Positions 42,225 to 51,700 of a stretch of 64,000 nt of DNA are shown piece by piece. The stretch is from Microglena sp. YARC (lineage: Eukaryota; Chlorophyta; Chlorophyceae; Chlamydomonadales; Chlamydomonadaceae). Each line of letters opens with the position of its first letter. The first letter of the stretch is position 1. The stretch lies in contig CM039462.1 in NCBI GenBank assembly GCA_022414725.1, forward strand, positions 116,309,409 through 116,373,408, read 5' to 3'. A program made the position numbers and the translations under genes. A model generated the notes under the pieces. It worked only from the letters and a program-made list of their open reading frames with translations, did no database searches and was not told where the DNA came from.

Positions 42225-42645
42225 ATCTAGTTGGGCAGCTATCTGCCCCACTGGTATTCCTCGTGTATATCGTCGGCACACAAACCGTTGGCGGACAATT
42301 TGGCAGAAGGGGTTCCGCCGAATAGGGTCCTGCCCAAACAGGGAGCGCTGGTGGATGGGGCCGTCTGTCATCAGCTTTCTGCCCCAATGGCATTCCTTAT
42401 GAATCCTTTAGGCGCACAAAGTGTTGGCGGACAATTTGGCGGAAGGGTGTCCGCCAAATAGGGCCCTGCCCAAGCAGGGAGCGCTGGTGGATGGGGCCGT
42501 CTGTCATCAGCTTTCTGCCCCAATGGCATTCCTTATGAATCCTTTAGGCGCACAAAGTGTTGGCGGACAATTTGGCGGAAGGGTGTCCGCCAAATAGGGC
42601 CCTGCCCAAACAGGGAGCGCTGGTGGATGGGGCCGTCCGCCAACA
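42225..42645. repeat. ~137-bp tandem repeat, three units
   Basis: CCGTCTGTCATCAGCTTTCT, AAGTGTTGGCGGACAATTTG, TGTCCGCCAAATAGGGCCCT and GGGAGCGCTGGTGGATGGGG recur. The first unit is partial. The second and third are nearly identical. Confidence 0.93.
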
Positions 42646-42859
42646 TTTTGACCGGGGACACTGCAATACAGTGCAGTACACGTGGCTGAGCCGGTCAGGC
42701 AGGTCACAAACAACCTGACTGACCTAACCAACATGTGGTTACCGGCCCATGTGGCGAGTTCATGCGAATGTGGCGTGGGCTGAAGGCCTCGGTTGACTCC
42801 GAACCCTTCGGTATAATCGGCACCTCATCCGGTGTAACCAGTGTAGCCGTGGGGTCTAC

Positions 42860-43208
42860 AGACCTTCAGACAGACCTTCAGCTACATCAACTGACCTTCA
42901 GCTACATCGAGGGTGGTAAATCATCAGAAGTGAGTGCATGTATTACTTTCGCCTCACAGGTGTGCCGTGAAGGTCAGTTGATGTAGCTGAAGGTCAGTTG
43001 AATTAGGTGAAGGTCAGTTGATGTACGTGAAGGTCAGTTGATGTAGCTGATGGTCAGTTGATGTAGCTGAAAGTCAGTTGATGTAGGTGAAGGTCAGTTG
43101 ATGTAGCTGAAAGTCAGTTGATGTAGGTGAAGGTCAGTTGATGTACGTGAAGGTCAGTTGATGTAGCTGAAGGTCAGTTGATGTAGCTGAAGGTCAGTTG
43201 ATGTAGCT
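42860..43208. repeat. 20-bp minisatellite (GTAGCTGAAGGTCAGTTGAT)
   Basis: Twelve direct units at 42972-43206 with GTACGTGAAG/GTAGGTGAAG variants, preceded by two reverse-orientation units (CTTCAGCTACATCAACTGAC) at 42880-42915. Confidence 0.93.
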
Positions 43209-43299
43209 TTGCCATCTGAGCGAGTAATTGTGGTACAAGTAACTCGAAGGCACATTGTCTGAAATCCCGACTTCAACGCGGTATACAAATTAAGCATAG

Positions 43300-43585
43300 G
43301 TATTTACAGATTAATGCATAGGCCTCTATTGGTGAATGCATAGGCCGCTATTGGTCAATGCGCAGGCCTGGATTGGTCAAAATATAGGCCTAGATTAGTC
43401 AATACGTAGGCCCCAACTAGTCAATGCATAGGCCTAGACTGGTGAATGCATAGGCCTAGACTGGTCAATGCAGATGCCTAGACTAGTCAATGCGCAGGCC
43501 TAGACTGGTCAGTGCAGAAGCCCATAGAAGTGGATGCATAAGCCTATACAAGTAAATGCTTAAGCCTACCCGGGTCAATGCATAG
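43300..43585. repeat. ~22-bp minisatellite (GGTCAATGCATAGGCCTAGA)
   Basis: About twelve imperfect units with CTGGTCAATGCATAGGCCTA variants, more diverged to the right. Confidence 0.9.
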
Positions 43586-43589
43586 TGAT

Positions 43590-43770
43590 GAACGACACGG
43601 CTGCGAGTGCTCTCTAGACATCTTGCAAGGCGGCGCATGGGTCTGGCTGAACAAGTCGGAAATGGCCCCCTGAACCCCCCGGGGGCTCCGCGAGGTTCGG
43701 GCGGCAGTGCGTTGGACTGGGGTGGCAACAAGTTACTCAATTTACAACGTGTCGCACGAAGAAAAAAATG
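43590..43770 (+). repeat. Dispersed repeat N copy
   Basis: TTGCAAGGCGGCGCATGGGT, CTGAACAAGTCGGAAATGGC and GGCAGTGCGTTGGACTGGGG match the family at 25645 and 44278. Confidence 0.65.
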
Positions 43771-44015
43771 CCTAAAGTAGTCTGTTCATAGGTCCTGTGC
43801 CCAGCTATCGTCACATGCATGCCTTCATTGTTTGCTCGTCCGGCAGACCAGTGAAGTGTGAAGTTGCGTTGTTACATTGGTTTTCATCCTACTCTGGGCT
43901 GCTCACCGTCTTCCGTATCCTAGTCCCCATGTGCGATACCCACGGACAGATACTCACAGGCAGTTTAAAGTCGAGTGCAGGTCATTCGCAAACCAGCAAG
44001 GGCTGTGCTGCTCAG

Positions 44016-44192
44016 GTTTTTTCTTGTCAGCATTTCATAGCAGCTTCTAGGCAGCTCCCTCAGCTGACCACTTGGCTACACATAACTATTTTAGCAGTTC
44101 TGGAAAAGGTGCTCGAGCTTTAGCCAAGTTTGGCTGAATAGCCAGTCAGGGGAGCTGCCTAGAAGCTGCTGCTCGTAGCTGGAAAGAAAAAC
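44016..44192. mobile_element. Hairpin MITE (family A): AGCAGCTTCTAGGCAGCTCC
   Basis: The left arm TTTTTTCTTGTCAGCA ... GCAGCTTCTAGGCAGCTCCC is mirrored by GGGGAGCTGCCTAGAAGCTG ... GCTGGAAAGAAAAA. Other full copies: 48505-48711, 55669-55871 and 62121-62326. Half copies lie near 41905 and 50150. Confidence 0.8.
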
Positions 44193-44277
44193 ACTGTTGC
44201 TGCTCTCCACAGCCATCAGCCTCCGTGGCCACTGAACTCCCTTGATAACTTATTTTTGTATTACTTATTTAAACGGG

Positions 44278-44420
44278 ATGCCATTCCGTCGCTGCAAGGC
44301 GACGCATGGGTCTGGCTAAACTAGTCAGAAATCCCCCCTGTGGCACCCCACTCAGCGGGGTTCTAGGGGCACCGCGTCACACCGAGGTTGCACTGAGCCA
44401 CTCAATTTGCGACGAACAAA
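44278..44420 (+). repeat. Dispersed repeat N copy
   Basis: CATTCCGTCGCTGCAAGGCG, CTGGCTAAACTAGTCAGAAA and GCCACTCAATTTGCGACGA. Confidence 0.7.
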
Positions 44421-44439
44421 GGTAAAAGAAGTGTCCGAC

Positions 44440-44712
44440 AGGATTCGTGTAGACACAGATCCTGTCATTGTCAGGGTTCAGGGTTTGACAGGATTTGTAC
44501 AAACATAGATCCTGTCATTGTCAGGGTTTAGGGTTCATGGTCGGACAGGATTCGTGTACACACAGATCCTGTCATTGTCAGGGTTTAGGGGGATTCGTGT
44601 ACACACAGATCCTGTCATTGTCAGGAACTTGAACTTGAACTTGGTTACAAAGCTAATCAGGATTTTGGGTTTGGGAGGATTCGTGTAGACACAGATCCTG
44701 ACATTGTCAACC
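44440..44712. repeat. ~55-65-bp repeat (ACACAGATCCTGTCATTGTC)
   Basis: Five units of GGATTCGTGTACACACAGAT, CCTGTCATTGTCAGG and GTTTAGGGTT of unequal length. Confidence 0.9.
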
Positions 44713-44715
44713 AAC

Positions 44716-44840
44716 CAGGGTACTTCAAATTACCAAATTGGCCAGCGCTTTAGCGCACTTGAAAACAAAAAAACTGCGCTCAAAGGGGGTCAAAAAGTCA
44801 GCTCTCAAAAGAGCAAAAGCGCGTGCTTTGAATTACCCTG
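44716..44840. mobile_element. hAT-like MITE, short copy with exact 8-bp TSD
   Basis: Starts CAGGGTACTTCAAATTACC and ends GAATTACCCTG, flanked by CAACCAAC on both sides (44708-44715 and 44841-44848). The interior GGCCAGCGCTTTAGCGCA is shared with the copies at 37405 and 45618. Confidence 0.88.
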
Positions 44841-45180
44841 CAACCAACTGTTGGATTTGAATTACCCTGCAACCAACTGTTGGATTTGAACTACCCTGCA
44901 ACCAACTGGTGGATTTGAATTACCCTGCAACCAACTGTTGGATTTGAACTACCCTGCAACCAACTGGTGGATTTGAATTACCCTGCAACCAACTGTTGGA
45001 TTTGAATTACCCTGCAACCAACTGTTGGATTTGAATTACCCTGCAACCAACTGTTGGATTTGAACTACCCTGCAACCAACTGTTGGATTTGAATTACCCT
45101 GCAACCAACTGGTGGATTTGAATTACCCTGCAACCAACTGTTGGATTTGAATTACCCTGCAACCAACTGTTGGATTTGAA
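44826..45180. repeat. 29-bp minisatellite seeded by a MITE/TSD junction
   Basis: About twelve units. Each consists of the MITE end (TTTGAATTACCCTG), the target duplication CAACCAAC and TGTTGGA. TGTTGG/TGGTGG and GAATTA/GAACTA variants alternate. Confidence 0.95.
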
Positions 45181-45236
45181 CTTGATGCCATGCGCGTTGA
45201 GAGTAGAGCATGAGAAATGGCGTTGATTGTCACGGT

Positions 45237-45385
45237 AGCACGAACTCAGGCCCCCCGTCAGTAAAACGATTGTTTGGGTCCAGATCATCAATGCCTTTTA
45301 TTTTTAATCCTTCCTGTCACGGTTGGTCTAGTACCTTTAGCCTGTGGCCTACCCCTGGAATGTAATATGCACACACATCAATAGA
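45237..45385 (+). repeat. SINE-like dispersed repeat E, longest copy
   Basis: GCACGAACTCAGGCCCCCC through GGTTGGTCTAGTACCTTTAG, GTGGCCTACCCCTGGAATGT and a CACACACATC tail. Confidence 0.65.
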
Positions 45386-45514
45386 TTGGATTGTTTCGCG
45401 CTTTTTCAGCCAGCTCAGAGCTGCCCACCGTTTTCAAATACCAAGTCCCCTTATACGATACACACAGAAGTCAGGAAGCATGGTCAACGAATAAATACTT
45501 GGGATTGTATTGAC

Positions 45515-45600
45515 ATTGAAATTGAAATTGTTACATCCGTGTAGAACCGTTACTCACAGGACGTGAAGTTAAGGACACCATAGCGTAAGCCGGAGCCGGA
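45515..45600 (-). repeat. SINE-like dispersed repeat F, reverse copy
   Basis: GAAATTGTTACATCCGTGTA and ACTCACAGGACGTGAAGTTA are the reverse complement of 33300-33375. Confidence 0.85.
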
Positions 45601-45617
45601 GTACTTGGGATTGTGTA

Positions 45618-45803
45618 CAGGGTACTACTTCTTGCCAAAATGGCCAGCGCTTACTGCGCACAAACGTCAAATTGGTCAGCGCTTTTTAGTGCAAAATGCG
45701 CAAAAACTGTGCGCTGGGCCCACAGGGTGTATGAAAAACGGCGCGAAACGAGCAGAGGGGCTCATAAGGCAGCGCAGCACCGCGCGCACTAAGTAGTACC
45801 CTG
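45618..45803. mobile_element. hAT-like MITE (CAGGGTACTAC ends)
   Basis: Ends CAGGGTACTACTTC and AAGTAGTACCCTG; flanks ATTGTGTA and ATTGTACA (6/8). The interior matches the 37405 copy (TTGGTCAGCGCTTTTTAGTG, CTGTGCGCTGGGCCCACAGG). Confidence 0.85.
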
Positions 45804-45849
45804 ATTGTACATTGCTTGTATATAACCACAAGTCACAACGTGATATAAT

Positions 45850-46321
45850 CAGGGTTTGTTTAAGAAGCTGTGTCTCAGATGCCAGGTCGAAGGGTCCGTT
45901 GAGTCCTGAGACGCAATTTGGGGAGGGTCTATTGCGTCGCAGACACAGCTTCGGTGGGTTGGTTGCGTCTCAGGACGCAGTCCATGGGTAGGTTATGGTT
46001 CGGTTGTGGGTTGGTGGCGTCTCGGGGCGCAGTCTATGAAATTGGTTGTGTCTCATGGGTCCTGCTCTAAGGGGTTTAATACCTACGCCACCAAAACGGT
46101 GGTTGGGAGTTTGGTTTGTTTGTCCTCGACACACCCCTGATGTAATGGGGTTTTTTGCTTTGTGGGTGCTTTTTCTTTTTGTTTAAAGCACAGAGTCTCA
46201 TACACCCTCGCGGTGTCAAGTAGACTTTAACATGTAATGTAATGTAATGTAATGTAATGACACACGCTCTAAAATGTGTTTCATCTCAGGACGCATCAGG
46301 TTTTTCTCCTGAACGACCCTG
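45850..46321. mobile_element. Possible second hAT-like element with GCGTCTCAGGACGCAG repeats
   Basis: Begins CAGGGTTTGTTTAAGAA and ends CCTGAACGACCCTG; flanks GATATAAT and AATATAAC resemble an 8-bp duplication (6/8). The interior has three to four GTCTCAGGACGCAGTC-type units, a stem CACCAAAACGGTGG and (TGTAA)n at 46227-46258. It has no transposase and the end match is short. Confidence 0.45.
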
Positions 46322-46581
46322 AATATAACTGTATATAAAGCCTGGTAGCAGTGTGTATGTAACAGTCCAGGGGTAGGCCAAGTAGGCCATGCAGGGACTT
46401 GCCCCACCGCATAGGGGGGAAAGAAAAAGCAATGTTGAACTCAAACCCAAAAAATCGTTTAACCGTTCAATCTTTTAAAGTCTACATGAGCCCAGACCTC
46501 CAAATGTTCAGTCAGGCCGATCGTTTTTCCTCTATATAATGGCATGATTCGTGGATATGTTTTTAACTACTTTTCAGGTCA

Positions 46582-46585
<4 letters not shown>

Positions 46586-46645
<60 letters not shown>
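46586..46645. repeat. 60-nt poly-G
   Basis: Sixty uninterrupted G residues on the plus strand. Able in principle to form G-quadruplexes. The length in the assembly may be inexact. Confidence 0.9.
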
Positions 46646-46646
<1 letters not shown>

Positions 46647-47878
46647 CAGCCCTCATATTTTTTGCTATCTTTTTTCTCATACCTCCAAATGCCATTCGGA
46701 GACCAGTATTGAGTGTGTAGACAAGGGCAGTTCATTGGCATCACTTCAGACCTAGGGGGTGGGTGTACGGGTGGGTGGGTGTACGGGGGGATAATGTGGG
46801 TGGGTATGGGTGAGTGAGTATGAATGGGTGAATGGGTGCTATGGATGGGTATGGTTGGGTGAACACCCTATAGGTGGATGTTCATGGATGTGTGCTCATG
46901 GATGTCATCGGACAACAAAAGTGGGGAGAGAAGGCTATGGGCGATGGGCGGCGGAAGGAAGTGGTTGAGCAGGGCGGAAGTGGGGAATGAAGTGGCAGAT
47001 TCCAGGGCGCTGCGTTGATATGCGATAGCATAAAGGATTATAGAAACAGGAGCGTTGGTCGCATCTTCGATATTTTCGTCCGCTGAGGGACAGCTGGCAT
47101 AACCTCGCAAATGGGTAGGTTGAAGAGTGCGATAACAGCAGCGCGTTCCGTCTAACGAACGGTGGGAGGAGGGCCCTGGAGGAGGGCGGGATATGACAGG
47201 AACTAAAGCGCGGGTGGAGTGGCTTAAGGATGGGGAAAGCCGAGCACCAGGGCACCAGGGCGGTGGCACCAGGGCACCAGGGCGAGGGAGAGAAGGTGGG
47301 CTGGGGTAGTGGAAGGAGGGCGGTTGCCGGCGATAGTTGTTACCTGCCTGACTCTGTTCGAACCCAAAGACGACGCGCGCACCAAGCTCCTGCTGTGCGC
47401 GTGTGTGTTTACAGCGCGCAAACATTAGACTTCGCTCAGGAGCCCCGTTGTCACAGCTGTCAGCTACCCACCCGCACCTGCCGGGCACACGCCATCGCAT
47501 TCGTCTTGCAACAGGTTGCAACAGCAAACTGGTGTGGTGTTTCGGTTTCGGTTTCGGTTTCGGAGGGTTTGAATTTTCAACATAAATGTTTGAAATTCAA
47601 ATTCGTGCCTACCCAGCGCGGTGGGATTCTGGGCAGGTAGTTGACCGTTAGGACCAGGGGGCCTGCGGACAAACCTGGTCAGGGGGCAGGACTGTTGGCG
47701 CCTCAGGCGCAGGCGCCAGCCTGGCAGGCGCACCATTGCGAAGCTGGGACAATCTGTCAGGTGGCCTCCGCCAACTGACGTCTGCCGGGAAGCTATCTAG
47801 CGTCCCCGAAGCTAGAGCGAAGGAAGCGTTTGAAGCGAGAAGGCTATATGACAGCAATCATGGAGCCCACCCACAACG
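46646..47878. other. Upstream region of the cell-wall gene
   Basis: GGTGGGTGTACGG repeats at 46745-46865, GCACCAGGGC triplication near 47240-47285 and GGTTTC triplication near 47541. A 219-codon minus frame (46868-47527) is open but shows no domain. The promoter of the gene at 47879 should lie here, but I see no decisive element. Confidence 0.4.
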
Positions 47879-48050
47879 ATGTGGTTAATAATTTTAGTCC
47901 TCCTAGCAGGAGTCTGCTTGCATGCGCAAGCAGACTTCTCCAACCCAGCCCCCGGAATCGTTTCATGGTGCAATTACACAGAGCCCGATTATGTTCCCGA
48001 TCATTCGACCAGAATAAGTAGAGGCAGTCGAGGAGCTTGGGCTTGCGTAG
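47879..48050 (+). CDS. Cell-wall gene exon 1: signal peptide
   Basis: Encodes an 18-residue hydrophobic signal peptide ending HAQA, then [20 protein letters not shown] and on to GAWACV. Donor TAG/GTGAGT at 48051 leaves phase 1. A weaker donor, TGC/GTAGGT at 48047, would leave phase 0. Confidence 0.8.
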
Positions 48051-48734
48051 GTGAGTCCGACCACCTAGCTCCTGAAATATTCCCTGCACTGCACTGTCTG
48101 TCCTTCCCGTTAGTTCACATTGGCGCATTAAAGCACTCCTCCGCACCATGAGCGCTGCACCTTGGGGTACTTCATCCCTTTGGCGCTTTAGCACCCTACC
48201 GCCTTGCCTGTTGCAAAGATTCCAGCCCACGCGTTTGTCGATTGATTCTTCGCCTGCTACTTTAACCCATGCACACTTCCAGTTCCTATCAGCGGTGCGC
48301 AAGTTCTCATCGGGTCTCCGTAGTAGCTGTGCGGCTAGCTTCGCACGACGTGCTTTTGCACATGGTGTTGATTACTGTCGCGGTTGCGTAGCGTGATATA
48401 GAGCATGGAACACTGCGCGATCATCCCCCATCGACACTGTCAACACCATTTACCCCACCGGCACCAACGCAGAGACTCACTAGTCATTACTCGGACCCAC
48501 AGTCCATAGCTTTTCTTTTCTGCTAATAGCAGCAGCTTCTAGGCAGCTCCCTGAGCTAGGGCCTGGGCTAAGCTCCTAGATTCCAGCAGTGCTGGAAATA
48601 TGATCCTGCCAGTTTCAAGATGCCCTATGTTGCTTCAGGTTTGGCTGGGTAGCCATCAAGCCAGAGGAGCTGCCTAGAGGCTGCTGCTGGTAGCTGAAAA
48701 AGAAAGCTATGCCATAGTCCCGACTTATTCCATG

Positions 48735-48792
<58 letters not shown>

Positions 48793-51700
48793 ACACACAC
48801 ACACCCCACACACAAACGAACACACACACCCCCACCACCCATGACATCAAGCCATCTAGCATGAGCCGCTTTATCATAATTTATCTCCTTTCTCTATGCA
48901 GGTCCGTACGGCAATGTACCCCTCCCAACTCGACCAGACTACGCCGGATGCCCGGTAGGCATTTCTTTTTCAAATCTAGAAGTTTTTTTTCTAGCTTTAC
49001 GGTTTTAGGCCTCGTCCTGGAAGAGCTTTTTATAGCTGTTAGGGCCATTGAGGGGGGGGGGGAAAAGAAGCAATTGTGGCCCAAACATACCCCTCCCAAC
49101 TCGACCCGACTACGCCGGATGCCTGTAGGCAGGGATTGCTTTTCAAATCTGGAAATTTTTCTTCTTCTTCTAGCTTTGCGGTTATAGGCTTCCTCCAGGG
49201 AAGCTTTATACAGCTTTGTAGAGCATTTTAGGGCCATTGAAGGGGGGGAGGGGGGGGGGGGGGGGGGAAGGCGGCTATTTGGGCCAAAACGTACCCCTCC
49301 CAACTCGACCAGACTACTCCGGATGCCCGGTACGCATTTTTTCTTCTTCTTTCAAATCTGAAAGTGGTTTTCTTCTTCTTCTAGCTTAATGGTTTTAGGC
49401 CTCCTCCAGGGAGAGCTTTTATACCTTTGTAGGGCATTTTAGGGCCATTGAGGGCAGAAAATAGGCAATTTGGGCCAAAACATACCCCTCCCATCTTGAC
49501 CAGACTAGTCCGGATGCCCGGTACGCATTCTTTTTCTTCTTTCAAATCTGAGAGTGGTTTTCTTCTTCTTCTAGCTTGATGGTTTTAGGCGTCCTCCAGG
49601 GAGAGCTCTTATAGCTTTGTATAGCATTTTAGGGCCATTGAGGGCAGAAAATAGGCAATTGGGGCCAAAACATACCCCTCCCAAATCAACCCGACTACTT
49701 CAGATGCCCTACATGGCCTTAGAAGCTACAAAAGGCAATAAAAAGCGATATAAAGCACTTAAACGCTGTCCCTGGAGGAGGCCTAAAACCTTAAAGCTAG
49801 GGAAAACCCACTTTCAGATTTGAATTAAAAAATCACTCCCAACAATGGTGGATACTATAAGCAGTGATTCCTTGTCATACATTTGTAAAGTTGGGCAAGT
49901 CCCTTAAGCCTATTTGGCTACCCTTGGACTGTAAAACACACACACATAAATACACAGACAAACACAATACACACGACACACAAACACAAACAAATACACA
50001 GACAAACACGACACCCACAACACACGCAACCCACACAGACAAAAATAACACTCGACACGACACACAAATACACAGATTCTTAGTATTTGCTTCAGTCCTG
50101 GCATTGTTTGATTTTAAAACATGCAATGTTTCCTTTTTGGGGCTACGTGTAACAGCTTCTAGGCGGCTCCCTTTCCCTGTCCTTGGGCCGACCCAACCCA
50201 AACCAAACCCAAACCAAAACCCAAACCAAACCAAACCAACCTTAGACAGCTGATTCATAGGGCACCGACGTCGGTCAGTGCGCTGTGCCCAGCTATAATC
50301 CGATGAAGCGCAGCTCCCTTTCCCTGTCCTTGGGCCAACTCAACCCAACCCAAACCCAAACCAAACCAAACTAACCCAAACCCAAACCAATCCCAAACCC
50401 AAACCCAACCCAAACCCAACCCAACCCAATCCAAACCCAGACCGCTGATTCATGGGGCACCGATGTCGGTCAGTGCGCTGTGCCCGGCTACAGCCCTATG
50501 AAGCGCCTCACGTACCCAGACCCACTCAACGCAACAGTGAAGCCAGGCTTTCCAGCCACCTACGATCAGCGGGACGTGTGCAACCAGAATGTTTACTCGG
50601 CTCCCCTAGTGGACATGGTTGGGAATGAGTACGGCAGTGTGGACATCTTCAAGGACTACGATGACGTCCTGCACATCACATGCACTCTGTGGGCTCTCAC
50701 AAACTGGACCCCTCATGGACAGGTGAGACTTAATTGCTGAAGCTGAAATTTAATTTTGAATTCGAATTTTGAAAATTGAATTCGATTTTGTACTACGATG
50801 ACATCCTGTACATTACATCCACTCTGTGGGCTCTCACAAACTGGACCCCTCATGGACAGGTGAGACTTAATTGCTGAAGCTGAAATTTAATCTTGAATTC
50901 GAATTTTGAAATTTGAATTCGATTTTGGACTACGATGACGTCCTGTACATTACATCCACTCTGTGGACTCTCACAAACTGGACCCCTCATGGACAGGTGA
51001 GACTTAATTGCTGAAGCTGAAATTTAATTTTGAATTCGAATTTTGAATTTTGAATTCGATTTTGGACTACGATGACGTCCTGTACATTACATCCACTCTG
51101 TGGGCTCTCACAAACTGGACCCCTCATGGACAGGTGGTCCATCGTCCTTCACCCCCCTGTACCCCCTTGCTGACTCACCCCACCCCCCTGTACCCCCTAT
51201 TGCCCCTCCGCAGTGGCTCCACTCCCAGCCTGCTCAGCCCTCCTTCTACTCCAACTTAATGACTCCCCACACCACTCCCTATGCGGGCGCCGTCTACGTC
51301 TCCGACTCCTTCAACCCCTCACTCCCCACGGCATACAACAACCAACTGGTGCCGGGCACTGTCAGCCGCTTCTGGTCCTGCTGGACATACACGATAGACC
51401 TGAAGCAGACCTGCAACCCCGAGAACTCAGGCCACTGGGTAACAGGCCCAAACGCCTCCGGAACCGGATGCAGGCCACACGGTAACAAGGGAGGGCCGCT
51501 TACTCTTGACCTTGCACAGCCCTCCACTCCCAACCTGTACGTCCATCTGTCCTTCAGCATCGTGCGGATGGACCTCAACGAGTTGGACAGCTCCTATGGG
51601 TACCAATGCGGACAGCCTCAGGGCTACGCCACGGTGGGTCTACTGTTTGTTTTGGTTCAAGCTCAGTTGGCTTGGGGTCAGTGAGTTCATTATTTGGTTT

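Larger units (their letters stand above)
48491..50420. repeat. Segment duplicated at 62108-64000
   Basis: About 1.9 kb of intron 1, from CTCGGACCCACAGTCC onward, recurs at the right end of the window in the same order with scattered one- to few-base indels and rare substitutions. The duplication continues past the window edge. Confidence 0.95.

Noticed and set aside
46868..47527. 219-codon minus-strand frame upstream of the cell-wall gene
   Set aside because: No recognisable domain, Pro/Ser composition from local repeats (GCACCAGGGC), and it lies in the expected promoter region of the opposite gene.
50165..50440. AACCCAAACC repeats as interstitial telomere
   Set aside because: Irregular mixture of AACCCA, AACCAAA and AACCC units; it better fits a degenerate low-complexity acceptor tract.
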